Below, piece by piece: positions 9,460 through 23,382 of a stretch of DNA of 64,000 bases; position 1 is the first letter of the stretch; each line of letters starts with the position of its first letter. The DNA is from Actinernus sp. WN-2022 (taxonomy: Eukaryota > Cnidaria > Anthozoa > Actiniaria > Actinernidae): assembly GCA_030867875.1 (NCBI GenBank), contig JAOWCC010001634.1, positions 101,101,321 through 101,165,320 on the forward strand. The letters are read 5' to 3'. The position numbers and the translations under genes are program-made. The notes under the pieces were generated by a model, which was given only the letters and a program-made list of their open reading frames with translations, made no database searches and was not told where the DNA came from.

Positions 9460-10524
9460 GATTTTAGGGTACACAAGTAACTTTGAGAGATTCAGGTTAG
9501 CTTACAAAAACCACATTTTCGGGTTTTCTACACCAAATACGGCAAAACTGGCACGCTAGTCTTAAAGTACTGGAAGAGACCGTTGTTTTGACGTGTAGTA
9601 CATCGAAATCCATCAAAAGTTCGAGAAATGGCGCCACTTTGAAGATTTTAGGGTACACAAGTAACTTTGAGAGATTCAGGTTAGCTTACAAAAACCACAT
9701 TTTCGGGTTTTCTACACCAAATACGGCAAAACTGGCACGCTAGTCTTAAAGTACTGGAAGAGACCGTTGTTTTGACGTGTAGTACATCGAAATCCATCAA
9801 AAGTTCGAGAAATGGCGCCACTTTGAAGATTTTAGGGTACACAAGTAACTTTGAGAGATTCAGGTTAGCTTACAAAAACCACATTTTCGGGTTTTCTACA
9901 CCAAATACGGCAAAACTGGCACGCTAATCTTAAAGTACTGGAAGAGACCGTTGTTTTGACGTGTAGTACATCGAAATCCATCAAAAGCTCGAGAAATGGC
10001 GCCACTTTGAAGATTTTAGGGTACACAAGTAACTTTGAGAGATTCAGGTTAGCTTACAAAAACCACATTTTCGGGTTTTCTACACCAAATACGGCAAAAC
10101 TGGCACGCTAGTCTTAAAGTACTGGAAGAGACCGTTGTTTTGACGTGTAGTACATCGAAATCCATCAAAAGCTCGAGAAATGGCGCCACTTTGAAATTTG
10201 TAAGGTACACAAGAATCTTGTGTGCCTTTAAGCTTTAAAAGCCAGTAACTCGTGTTTTTGCCGTTTTCTTGAAAGGGCAAATGACAGTTGAAGTATTTTC
10301 TGGCCTTTCTATCCCATAATTGACTTGACTTAGCTCCATCCCATAATTTCTTTATTTGAGACCTAGAGGTTATGCTTAGGTTAGAAAAAGGCCATTTTCT
10401 GGTATTGTTACTCAAAATACAGGAAACTTCCATCCAGTAAACGCAATCTACATTAAGAGAACGTTGTATTGCCGTATAGTGCATCGAAATCCATCAAAAG
10501 CTCGAGAAATGGCGCCACTTTGAA
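9276..10524 (+). repeat. Unit 12: A word b b b e a, then S
   Basis: A run 9276-10195, S 10196-10524. Three b monomers in a row occur only here. Confidence 0.9.
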
Positions 10525-12325
10525 GATTTTAGGGTACACAAGTAACTTTGAGAGATTCAGGTTAGCTTACAAAAACCACATTTTCGGGTTTTCTACACCA
10601 AATACGGCAAAACTGGCACGCTAGTCTTAAAGTACTGGAAGAGACCGTTGTTTTGACGTGTAGTACATCGAAATCCATCAAAAGCTCGAGAAATGGCGCC
10701 ACTTTGAAGATTTTAGGGTACACAAGTAACTTTGAGAGATTCAGGTTAGCTTACAAAAACCACATTTTCGGGTTTTCTACACCAAATACGGCAAAACTGG
10801 CACGCTAGTCTTAAAGTACTGGAAGAGACCGTTGTTTTGACGTGTAGTACATCGAAATCCATCAAAAGTTCGAGAAATGGCGCCACTTTGAAGATTTTAG
10901 GGTACACAAGTAACTTTGAGAGATTCAGGTTAGCTTACAAAAACCACATTTTCGGGTTTTCTACACCAAATACGGCAAAACTGGCACGCTAGTCTTAAAG
11001 TACTGGAAGAGACCGTTGTTTTGACGTGTAGTACATCGAAATCCATCAAAAGTTCGAGAAATGGCGCCACTTTGAAGATTTTAGGGTACACAAGTAACTT
11101 TGAGAGATTCAGGTTAGCTTACAAAAACCACATTTTCGGGTTTTCTACACCAAATACGGCAAAACTGGCACGCTAATCTTAAAGTACTGGAAGAGACCGT
11201 TGTTTTGACGTGTAGTACATCGAAATCCATCAAAAGCTCGAGAAATGGCGCCACTTTGAAGATTTTAGGGTACACAAGTAACTTTGAGAGATTCAGGTTA
11301 GCTTACAAAAACCACATTTTCGGGTTTTCTACACCAAATACGGCAAAACTGGCACGCTAGTCTTAAAGTACTGGAAGAGACCGTTGTTTTGACGTGTAGT
11401 ACATCGAAATCCATCAAAAGCTCGAGAAATGGCGCCACTTTGAAGATTTTAGGGTACACAAGTAACTTTGAGAGATTCAGGTTAGCTTACAAAAACCACA
11501 TTTTCGGGTTTTCTACACCAAATACGGCAAAACTGGCACGCTAGTCTTAAAGTATTGGAAGAGACCGTTGTTTTGACGTGTAGTACATCGAAATCCATCA
11601 AAAGTTCGAGAAATGGCGCCACTTTGAAGATTTTAGGGTACACAAGTAACTTTGAGAGATTCAGGTTAGCTTACAAAAACCACATTTTCGGGTTTTCTAC
11701 ACCAAATACGGCAAAACTGGCACCCTAGTCTTAAAGTACTGGAAGAGACCGTTGTTTTGACGTGTAGTACATCGAAATCCATCAAAAGCTCGAGAAATGG
11801 CGCCACTTTGAAGATTTTAGGGTACACAAGTAACTTTGAGAGATTCAGGTTAGCTTACAAAAACCACATTTTCGGGTTTTCTACACCAAATACGGCAAAA
11901 CTGGCACGCTAGTCTTAAAGTACTGGAAGAGACCGTTGTTTTGACGTGTAGTACATCGAAATCCATCAAAAGCTCGAGAAATGGCGCCACTTTGAAATTT
12001 GTAAGGTACACAAGAATCTTGTGTGCCTTTAAGCTTTAAAAGCCAGTAACTCGTGTTTTTGCCGTTTTCTTGAAAGGGCAAATGACAGTTGAAGTATTTT
12101 CTGGCCTTTCTATCCCATAATTGACTTGACTTAGCTCCATCCCATAATTTCTTTATTTGAGACCTAGAGGTTATGCTTAGGTTAGAAAAAGGCCATTTTC
12201 TGGTATTGTTACTCAAAATACAGGAAACTTCCATCCAGTAAACGCAATCTACATTAAGAGAACGTTGTATTGCCGTATAGTGCATCGAAATCCATCAAAA
12301 GCTCGAGAAATGGCGCCACTTTGAA
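10525..12325 (+). repeat. Unit 13: A word a b b e a c d a, then S
   Basis: A run 10525-11996, S 11997-12325. Opens copy 1 of the 6613-bp duplication. Confidence 0.9.
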
Positions 12326-13390
12326 GATTTTAGGGTACACAAGTAACTTTGAGAGATTCAGGTTAGCTTACAAAAACAACATTTTCGGGTTTTCTACACC
12401 AAATACGGCAAAACTGGCACGCTAGTCTTAAAGTACTCGAAGAGACCGTTGTTTTGACGTGTAGTACATCGAAATCCATCAAAAGCTCGAGAAATGGCGC
12501 CACTTTGAAGATTTTAGGGTACACAAGTAACTTTGAGAGATTCAGGTTAGCTTACAAAAACCACATTTTCGGGTTTTCTACACCAAATACGGCAAAACTG
12601 GCACGCTAGTCTTAAAGTATTGGAAGAGACCGTTGTTTTGACGTGTAGTACATCGAAATCCATCAAAAGTTCGAGAAATGGCGCCACTTTGAAGATTTTA
12701 GGGTACACAAGTAACTTTGAGAGATTCAGGTTAGCTTACAAAAACCACATTTTCGGGTTTTCTACACCAAATACGGCAAAACTGGCACCCTAGTCTTAAA
12801 GTACTGGAAGAGACCGTTGTTTTGACGTGTAGTACATCGAAATCCATCAAAAGCTCGAGAAATGGCGCCACTTTGAAGATTTTAGGGTACACAAGTAACT
12901 TTGAGAGATTCAGGTTAGCTTACAAAAACCACATTTTCGGGTTTTCTACACCAAATACGGCAAAACTGGCACGCTAGTCTTAAAGTACTGGAAGAGACCG
13001 TTGTTTTGACGTGTAGTACATCGAAATCCATCAAAAGCTCGAGAAATGGCGCCACTTTGAAATTTGTAAGGTACACAAGAATCTTGTGTGCCTTTAAGCT
13101 TTAAAAGCCAGTAACTCGTGTTTTTGCCGTTTTCTTGAAAGGGCAAATGACAGTTGAAGTATTTTCTGGCCTTTCTATCCCATAATTGACTTGACTTAGC
13201 TCCATCCCATAATTTCTTTATTTGAGACCTAGAGGTTATGCTTAGGTTAGAAAAAGGCCATTTTCTGGTATTGTTACTCAAAATACAGGAAACTTCCATC
13301 CAGTAAACGCAATCTACATTAAGAGAACGTTGTATTGCCGTATAGTGCATCGAAATCCATCAAAAGCTCGAGAAATGGCGCCACTTTGAA
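12326..13390 (+). repeat. Unit 14: A word f' c d a, then S
   Basis: A run 12326-13061, S 13062-13390. C53A (AAAACAACATTTT) with G113C in one monomer; it recurs only at 18939, exactly 6613 bp on. Confidence 0.9.
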
Positions 13391-14455
13391 GATTTTAGGG
13401 TACACAAGTAACTTTGAGAGATTCAGGTTAGCTTACAAAAACCACATTTTCGGGTTTTCTACACCAAATACGGCAAAACTGGCACGCTAGTCTTAAAGTA
13501 CTGGAAGAGACCGTTGTTTTGACGTGTAGTACATCGAAATCCATCAAAAGCTCGAGAAATGGCGCCACTTTGAAGATTTTAGGGTACACAAGTAACTTTG
13601 AGAGATTCAGGTTAGCTTACAAAAACCACATTTTCGGGTTTTCTACACCAAATACGGCAAAACTGGCACGCTAGTCTTAAAGTACTGGAAGAGACCGTTG
13701 TTTTGACGTGTAGTACATCGAAATCCATCAAAAGTTCGAGAAATGGCGCCACTTTGAAGATTTTAGGGTACACAAGTAACTTTGAGAGATTCAGGTTAGC
13801 TTACAAAAACCACATTTTCGGGTTTTCTACACCAAATACGGCAAAACTGGCACCCTAGTCTTAAAGTACTGGAAGAGACCGTTGTTTTGACGTGTAGTAC
13901 ATCGAAATCCATCAAAAGCTCGAGAAATGGCGCCACTTTGAAGATTTTAGGGTACACAAGTAACTTTGAGAGATTCAGGTTAGCTTACAAAAACCACATT
14001 TTCGGGTTTTCTACACCAAATACGGCAAAACTGGCACGCTAGTCTTAAAGTACTGGAAGAGACCGTTGTTTTGACGTGTAGTACATCGAAATCCATCAAA
14101 AGCTCGAGAAATGGCGCCACTTTGAAATTTGTAAGGTACACAAGAATCTTGTGTGCCTTTAAGCTTTAAAAGCCAGTAACTCGTGTTTTTGCCGTTTTCT
14201 TGAAAGGGCAAATGACAGTTGAAGTATTTTCTGGCCTTTCTATCCCATAATTGACTTGACTTAGCTCCATCCCATAATTTCTTTATTTGAGACCTAGAGG
14301 TTATGCTTAGGTTAGAAAAAGGCCATTTTCTGGTATTGTTACTCAAAATACAGGAAACTTCCATCCAGTAAACGCAATCTACATTAAGAGAACGTTGTAT
14401 TGCCGTATAGTGCATCGAAATCCATCAAAAGCTCGAGAAATGGCGCCACTTTGAA
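13391..14455 (+). repeat. Unit 15: A word a b d a, then S
   Basis: A run 13391-14126, S 14127-14455. Confidence 0.9.
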
Positions 14456-15888
14456 GATTTTAGGGTACACAAGTAACTTTGAGAGATTCAGGTTAGCTTA
14501 CAAAAACCACATTTTCGGGTTTTCTACACCAAATACGGCAAAACTGGCACGCTAGTCTTAAAGTACTGGAAGAGACCGTTGTTTTGACGTGTAGTACATC
14601 GAAATCCATCAAAAGCTCGAGAAATGGCGCCACTTTGAAGATTTTAGGGTACACAAGTAACTTTGAGAGATTCAGGTTAGCTTACAAAAACCACATTTTC
14701 GGGTTTTCTACACCAAATACGGCAAAACTGGCACGCTAGTCTTAAAGTACTGGAAGAGACCGTTGTTTTGACGTGTAGTACATCGAAATCCATCAAAAGT
14801 TCGAGAAATGGCGCCACTTTGAAGATTTTAGGGTACACAAGTAACTTTGAGAGATTCAGGTTAGCTTACAAAAACCACATTTTCGGGTTTTCTACACCAA
14901 ATACGGCAAAACTGGCACGCTAGTCTTAAAGTACTCGAAGAGACCGTTGTTTTGACGTGTAGTACATCGAAATCCATCAAAAGCTCGAGAAATGGCGCCA
15001 CTTTGAAGATTTTAGGGTACACAAGTAACTTTGAGAGATTCAGGTTAGCTTACAAAAACCACATTTTCGGGTTTTCTACACCAAATACGGCAAAACTGGC
15101 ACGCTAGTCTTAAAGTATTGGAAGAGACCGTTGTTTTGACGTGTAGTACATCGAAATCCATCAAAAGTTCGAGAAATGGCGCCACTTTGAAGATTTTAGG
15201 GTACACAAGTAACTTTGAGAGATTCAGGTTAGCTTACAAAAACCACATTTTCGGGTTTTCTACACCAAATACGGCAAAACTGGCACCCTAGTCTTAAAGT
15301 ACTGGAAGAGACCGTTGTTTTGACGTGTAGTACATCGAAATCCATCAAAAGCTCGAGAAATGGCGCCACTTTGAAGATTTTAGGGTACACAAGTAACTTT
15401 GAGAGATTCAGGTTAGCTTACAAAAACCACATTTTCGGGTTTTCTACACCAAATACGGCAAAACTGGCACGCTAGTCTTAAAGTACTGGAAGAGACCGTT
15501 GTTTTGACGTGTAGTACATCGAAATCCATCAAAAGCTCGAGAAATGGCGCCACTTTGAAATTTGTAAGGTACACAAGAATCTTGTGTGCCTTTAAGCTTT
15601 AAAAGCCAGTAACTCGTGTTTTTGCCGTTTTCTTGAAAGGGCAAATGACAGTTGAAGTATTTTCTGGCCTTTCTATCCCATAATTGACTTGACTTAGCTC
15701 CATCCCATAATTTCTTTATTTGAGACCTAGAGGTTATGCTTAGGTTAGAAAAAGGCCATTTTCTGGTATTGTTACTCAAAGTACAGGAAACTTCCATCCA
15801 GTAAACGCAATCTACATTAAGAGAACGTTGTATTGCCGTATAGTGCATCGAAATCCATCAAAAGCTCGAGAAATGGCGCCACTTTGAA
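14456..15888 (+). repeat. Unit 16: A word a b f c d a, then S variant
   Basis: A run 14456-15559, S 15560-15888 with G at 15781 (CAAAGTACAGG). Confidence 0.9.
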
Positions 15889-16769
15889 GATTTTAGGGTA
15901 CACAAGTAACTTTGAGAGATTCAGGTTAGCTTACAAAAACCACATTTTCGGGTTTTCTACACCAAATACGGCAAAACTGGCACGCTAGTCTTAAAGTACT
16001 GGAAGAGACCGTTGTTTTGACGTGTAGTACATCGAAATCCATCAAAAGCTCGAGAAATGGCGCCACTTTGAAGATTTTAGGGTACACAAGTAACTTTGAG
16101 AGATTCAGGTTAGCTTACAAAAACCACATTTTCGGGTTTTCTACACCAAATACGGCAAAACTGGCACCCTAGTCTTAAAGTACTGGAAGAGACCGTTGTT
16201 TTGACGTGTAGTACATCGAAATCCATCAAAAGCTCGAGAAATGGCGCCACTTTGAAGATTTTAGGGTACACAAGTAACTTTGAGAGATTCAGGTTAGCTT
16301 ACAAAAACCACATTTTCGGGTTTTCTACACCAAATACGGCAAAACTGGCACGCTAGTCTTAAAGTACTGGAAGAGACCGTTGTTTTGACGTGTAGTACAT
16401 CGAAATCCATCAAAAGCTCGAGAAATGGCGCCACTTTGAAATTTGTAAGGTACACAAGAATCTTGTGTGCCTTTAAGCTTTAAAAGCCAGTAACTCGTGT
16501 TTTTGCCGTTTTCTTGAAAGGGCAAATGACAGTTGAAGTATTTTCTGGCCTTTCTATCCCATAATTGACTTGACTTAGCTCCATCCCATAATTTCTTTAT
16601 TTGAGACCTAGAGGTTATGCTTAGGTTAGAAAAAGGCCATTTTCTGGTATTGTTACTCAAAATACAGGAAACTTCCATCCAGTAAACGCAATCTACATTA
16701 AGAGAACGTTGTATTGCCGTATAGTGCATCGAAATCCATCAAAAGCTCGAGAAATGGCGCCACTTTGAA
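15889..16769 (+). repeat. Unit 17: A word a d a, then S
   Basis: A run 15889-16440, S 16441-16769. Confidence 0.9.
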
Positions 16770-18938
16770 GATTTTAGGGTACACAAGTAACTTTGAGAGA
16801 TTCAGGTTAGCTTACAAAAACCACATTTTCGGGTTTTCTACACCAAATACGGCAAAACTGGCACGCTAGTCTTAAAGTACTGGAAGAGACCGTTGTTTTG
16901 ACGTGTAGTACATCGAAATCCATCAAAAGCTCGAGAAATGGCGCCACTTTGAAGATTTTAGGGTACACAAGTAACTTTGAGAGATTCAGGTTAGCTTACA
17001 AAAACCACATTTTCGGGTTTTCTACACCAAATACGGCAAAACTGGCACGCTAGTCTTAAAGTACTGGAAGAGACCGTTGTTTTGACGTGTAGTACATCGA
17101 AATCCATCAAAAGTTCGAGAAATGGCGCCACTTTGAAGATTTTAGGGTACACAAGTAACTTTGAGAGATTCAGGTTAGCTTACAAAAACCACATTTTCGG
17201 GTTTTCTACACCAAATACGGCAAAACTGGCACGCTAGTCTTAAAGTACTGGAAGAGACCGTTGTTTTGACGTGTAGTACATCGAAATCCATCAAAAGCTC
17301 GAGAAATGGCGCCACTTTGAAGATTTTAGGGTACACAAGTAACTTTGAGAGATTCAGGTTAGCTTACAAAAACCACATTTTCGGGTTTTCTACACCAAAT
17401 ACGGCAAAACTGGCACGCTAGTCTTAAAGTACTGGAAGAGACCGTTGTTTTGACGTGTAGTACATCGAAATCCATCAAAAGTTCGAGAAATGGCGCCACT
17501 TTGAAGATTTTAGGGTACACAAGTAACTTTGAGAGATTCAGGTTAGCTTACAAAAACCACATTTTCGGGTTTTCTACACCAAATACGGCAAAACTGGCAC
17601 GCTAGTCTTAAAGTACTGGAAGAGACCGTTGTTTTGACGTGTAGTACATCGAAATCCATCAAAAGTTCGAGAAATGGCGCCACTTTGAAGATTTTAGGGT
17701 ACACAAGTAACTTTGAGAGATTCAGGTTAGCTTACAAAAACCACATTTTCGGGTTTTCTACACCAAATACGGCAAAACTGGCACGCTAATCTTAAAGTAC
17801 TGGAAGAGACCGTTGTTTTGACGTGTAGTACATCGAAATCCATCAAAAGCTCGAGAAATGGCGCCACTTTGAAGATTTTAGGGTACACAAGTAACTTTGA
17901 GAGATTCAGGTTAGCTTACAAAAACCACATTTTCGGGTTTTCTACACCAAATACGGCAAAACTGGCACGCTAGTCTTAAAGTACTGGAAGAGACCGTTGT
18001 TTTGACGTGTAGTACATCGAAATCCATCAAAAGCTCGAGAAATGGCGCCACTTTGAAGATTTTAGGGTACACAAGTAACTTTGAGAGATTCAGGTTAGCT
18101 TACAAAAACCACATTTTCGGGTTTTCTACACCAAATACGGCAAAACTGGCACGCTAGTCTTAAAGTATTGGAAGAGACCGTTGTTTTGACGTGTAGTACA
18201 TCGAAATCCATCAAAAGTTCGAGAAATGGCGCCACTTTGAAGATTTTAGGGTACACAAGTAACTTTGAGAGATTCAGGTTAGCTTACAAAAACCACATTT
18301 TCGGGTTTTCTACACCAAATACGGCAAAACTGGCACCCTAGTCTTAAAGTACTGGAAGAGACCGTTGTTTTGACGTGTAGTACATCGAAATCCATCAAAA
18401 GCTCGAGAAATGGCGCCACTTTGAAGATTTTAGGGTACACAAGTAACTTTGAGAGATTCAGGTTAGCTTACAAAAACCACATTTTCGGGTTTTCTACACC
18501 AAATACGGCAAAACTGGCACGCTAGTCTTAAAGTACTGGAAGAGACCGTTGTTTTGACGTGTAGTACATCGAAATCCATCAAAAGCTCGAGAAATGGCGC
18601 CACTTTGAAATTTGTAAGGTACACAAGAATCTTGTGTGCCTTTAAGCTTTAAAAGCCAGTAACTCGTGTTTTTGCCGTTTTCTTGAAAGGGCAAATGACA
18701 GTTGAAGTATTTTCTGGCCTTTCTATCCCATAATTGACTTGACTTAGCTCCATCCCATAATTTCTTTATTTGAGACCTAGAGGTTATGCTTAGGTTAGAA
18801 AAAGGCCATTTTCTGGTATTGTTACTCAAAATACAGGAAACTTCCATCCAGTAAACGCAATCTACATTAAGAGAACGTTGTATTGCCGTATAGTGCATCG
18901 AAATCCATCAAAAGCTCGAGAAATGGCGCCACTTTGAA
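16770..18938 (+). repeat. Unit 18: A word a b + a b b e a c d a, then S
   Basis: A run 16770-18609 of ten monomers, S 18610-18938. The word is the end (a b) of duplication copy 1 fused at 17138 to the start of copy 2, which explains its unusual length. Confidence 0.9.
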
Positions 18939-20003
18939 GATTTTAGGGTACACAAGTAACTTTGAGAGATTCAGGTTAGCTTACAAAAACAACATTTTCG
19001 GGTTTTCTACACCAAATACGGCAAAACTGGCACGCTAGTCTTAAAGTACTCGAAGAGACCGTTGTTTTGACGTGTAGTACATCGAAATCCATCAAAAGCT
19101 CGAGAAATGGCGCCACTTTGAAGATTTTAGGGTACACAAGTAACTTTGAGAGATTCAGGTTAGCTTACAAAAACCACATTTTCGGGTTTTCTACACCAAA
19201 TACGGCAAAACTGGCACGCTAGTCTTAAAGTATTGGAAGAGACCGTTGTTTTGACGTGTAGTACATCGAAATCCATCAAAAGTTCGAGAAATGGCGCCAC
19301 TTTGAAGATTTTAGGGTACACAAGTAACTTTGAGAGATTCAGGTTAGCTTACAAAAACCACATTTTCGGGTTTTCTACACCAAATACGGCAAAACTGGCA
19401 CCCTAGTCTTAAAGTACTGGAAGAGACCGTTGTTTTGACGTGTAGTACATCGAAATCCATCAAAAGCTCGAGAAATGGCGCCACTTTGAAGATTTTAGGG
19501 TACACAAGTAACTTTGAGAGATTCAGGTTAGCTTACAAAAACCACATTTTCGGGTTTTCTACACCAAATACGGCAAAACTGGCACGCTAGTCTTAAAGTA
19601 CTGGAAGAGACCGTTGTTTTGACGTGTAGTACATCGAAATCCATCAAAAGCTCGAGAAATGGCGCCACTTTGAAATTTGTAAGGTACACAAGAATCTTGT
19701 GTGCCTTTAAGCTTTAAAAGCCAGTAACTCGTGTTTTTGCCGTTTTCTTGAAAGGGCAAATGACAGTTGAAGTATTTTCTGGCCTTTCTATCCCATAATT
19801 GACTTGACTTAGCTCCATCCCATAATTTCTTTATTTGAGACCTAGAGGTTATGCTTAGGTTAGAAAAAGGCCATTTTCTGGTATTGTTACTCAAAATACA
19901 GGAAACTTCCATCCAGTAAACGCAATCTACATTAAGAGAACGTTGTATTGCCGTATAGTGCATCGAAATCCATCAAAAGCTCGAGAAATGGCGCCACTTT
20001 GAA
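18939..20003 (+). repeat. Unit 19: A word f' c d a, then S
   Basis: A run 18939-19674, S 19675-20003. Counterpart of unit 14. Confidence 0.9.
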
Positions 20004-21068
20004 GATTTTAGGGTACACAAGTAACTTTGAGAGATTCAGGTTAGCTTACAAAAACCACATTTTCGGGTTTTCTACACCAAATACGGCAAAACTGGCACGC
20101 TAGTCTTAAAGTACTGGAAGAGACCGTTGTTTTGACGTGTAGTACATCGAAATCCATCAAAAGCTCGAGAAATGGCGCCACTTTGAAGATTTTAGGGTAC
20201 ACAAGTAACTTTGAGAGATTCAGGTTAGCTTACAAAAACCACATTTTCGGGTTTTCTACACCAAATACGGCAAAACTGGCACGCTAGTCTTAAAGTACTG
20301 GAAGAGACCGTTGTTTTGACGTGTAGTACATCGAAATCCATCAAAAGTTCGAGAAATGGCGCCACTTTGAAGATTTTAGGGTACACAAGTAACTTTGAGA
20401 GATTCAGGTTAGCTTACAAAAACCACATTTTCGGGTTTTCTACACCAAATACGGCAAAACTGGCACCCTAGTCTTAAAGTACTGGAAGAGACCGTTGTTT
20501 TGACGTGTAGTACATCGAAATCCATCAAAAGCTCGAGAAATGGCGCCACTTTGAAGATTTTAGGGTACACAAGTAACTTTGAGAGATTCAGGTTAGCTTA
20601 CAAAAACCACATTTTCGGGTTTTCTACACCAAATACGGCAAAACTGGCACGCTAGTCTTAAAGTACTGGAAGAGACCGTTGTTTTGACGTGTAGTACATC
20701 GAAATCCATCAAAAGCTCGAGAAATGGCGCCACTTTGAAATTTGTAAGGTACACAAGAATCTTGTGTGCCTTTAAGCTTTAAAAGCCAGTAACTCGTGTT
20801 TTTGCCGTTTTCTTGAAAGGGCAAATGACAGTTGAAGTATTTTCTGGCCTTTCTATCCCATAATTGACTTGACTTAGCTCCATCCCATAATTTCTTTATT
20901 TGAGACCTAGAGGTTATGCTTAGGTTAGAAAAAGGCCATTTTCTGGTATTGTTACTCAAAATACAGGAAACTTCCATCCAGTAAACGCAATCTACATTAA
21001 GAGAACGTTGTATTGCCGTATAGTGCATCGAAATCCATCAAAAGCTCGAGAAATGGCGCCACTTTGAA
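20004..21068 (+). repeat. Unit 20: A word a b d a, then S
   Basis: A run 20004-20739, S 20740-21068. Confidence 0.9.
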
Positions 21069-22501
21069 GATTTTAGGGTACACAAGTAACTTTGAGAGAT
21101 TCAGGTTAGCTTACAAAAACCACATTTTCGGGTTTTCTACACCAAATACGGCAAAACTGGCACGCTAGTCTTAAAGTACTGGAAGAGACCGTTGTTTTGA
21201 CGTGTAGTACATCGAAATCCATCAAAAGCTCGAGAAATGGCGCCACTTTGAAGATTTTAGGGTACACAAGTAACTTTGAGAGATTCAGGTTAGCTTACAA
21301 AAACCACATTTTCGGGTTTTCTACACCAAATACGGCAAAACTGGCACGCTAGTCTTAAAGTACTGGAAGAGACCGTTGTTTTGACGTGTAGTACATCGAA
21401 ATCCATCAAAAGTTCGAGAAATGGCGCCACTTTGAAGATTTTAGGGTACACAAGTAACTTTGAGAGATTCAGGTTAGCTTACAAAAACCACATTTTCGGG
21501 TTTTCTACACCAAATACGGCAAAACTGGCACGCTAGTCTTAAAGTACTCGAAGAGACCGTTGTTTTGACGTGTAGTACATCGAAATCCATCAAAAGCTCG
21601 AGAAATGGCGCCACTTTGAAGATTTTAGGGTACACAAGTAACTTTGAGAGATTCAGGTTAGCTTACAAAAACCACATTTTCGGGTTTTCTACACCAAATA
21701 CGGCAAAACTGGCACGCTAGTCTTAAAGTATTGGAAGAGACCGTTGTTTTGACGTGTAGTACATCGAAATCCATCAAAAGTTCGAGAAATGGCGCCACTT
21801 TGAAGATTTTAGGGTACACAAGTAACTTTGAGAGATTCAGGTTAGCTTACAAAAACCACATTTTCGGGTTTTCTACACCAAATACGGCAAAACTGGCACC
21901 CTAGTCTTAAAGTACTGGAAGAGACCGTTGTTTTGACGTGTAGTACATCGAAATCCATCAAAAGCTCGAGAAATGGCGCCACTTTGAAGATTTTAGGGTA
22001 CACAAGTAACTTTGAGAGATTCAGGTTAGCTTACAAAAACCACATTTTCGGGTTTTCTACACCAAATACGGCAAAACTGGCACGCTAGTCTTAAAGTACT
22101 GGAAGAGACCGTTGTTTTGACGTGTAGTACATCGAAATCCATCAAAAGCTCGAGAAATGGCGCCACTTTGAAATTTGTAAGGTACACAAGAATCTTGTGT
22201 GCCTTTAAGCTTTAAAAGCCAGTAACTCGTGTTTTTGCCGTTTTCTTGAAAGGGCAAATGACAGTTGAAGTATTTTCTGGCCTTTCTATCCCATAATTGA
22301 CTTGACTTAGCTCCATCCCATAATTTCTTTATTTGAGACCTAGAGGTTATGCTTAGGTTAGAAAAAGGCCATTTTCTGGTATTGTTACTCAAAGTACAGG
22401 AAACTTCCATCCAGTAAACGCAATCTACATTAAGAGAACGTTGTATTGCCGTATAGTGCATCGAAATCCATCAAAAGCTCGAGAAATGGCGCCACTTTGA
22501 A
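21069..22501 (+). repeat. Unit 21: A word a b f c d a, then S variant
   Basis: A run 21069-22172, S 22173-22501 with G at 22394. Confidence 0.9.
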
Positions 22502-23382
22502 GATTTTAGGGTACACAAGTAACTTTGAGAGATTCAGGTTAGCTTACAAAAACCACATTTTCGGGTTTTCTACACCAAATACGGCAAAACTGGCACGCTA
22601 GTCTTAAAGTACTGGAAGAGACCGTTGTTTTGACGTGTAGTACATCGAAATCCATCAAAAGCTCGAGAAATGGCGCCACTTTGAAGATTTTAGGGTACAC
22701 AAGTAACTTTGAGAGATTCAGGTTAGCTTACAAAAACCACATTTTCGGGTTTTCTACACCAAATACGGCAAAACTGGCACCCTAGTCTTAAAGTACTGGA
22801 AGAGACCGTTGTTTTGACGTGTAGTACATCGAAATCCATCAAAAGCTCGAGAAATGGCGCCACTTTGAAGATTTTAGGGTACACAAGTAACTTTGAGAGA
22901 TTCAGGTTAGCTTACAAAAACCACATTTTCGGGTTTTCTACACCAAATACGGCAAAACTGGCACGCTAGTCTTAAAGTACTGGAAGAGACCGTTGTTTTG
23001 ACGTGTAGTACATCGAAATCCATCAAAAGCTCGAGAAATGGCGCCACTTTGAAATTTGTAAGGTACACAAGAATCTTGTGTGCCTTTAAGCTTTAAAAGC
23101 CAGTAACTCGTGTTTTTGCCGTTTTCTTGAAAGGGCAAATGACAGTTGAAGTATTTTCTGGCCTTTCTATCCCATAATTGACTTGACTTAGCTCCATCCC
23201 ATAATTTCTTTATTTGAGACCTAGAGGTTATGCTTAGGTTAGAAAAAGGCCATTTTCTGGTATTGTTACTCAAAATACAGGAAACTTCCATCCAGTAAAC
23301 GCAATCTACATTAAGAGAACGTTGTATTGCCGTATAGTGCATCGAAATCCATCAAAAGCTCGAGAAATGGCGCCACTTTGAA
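22502..23382 (+). repeat. Unit 22: A word a d a, then S
   Basis: A run 22502-23053, S 23054-23382. Confidence 0.9.
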
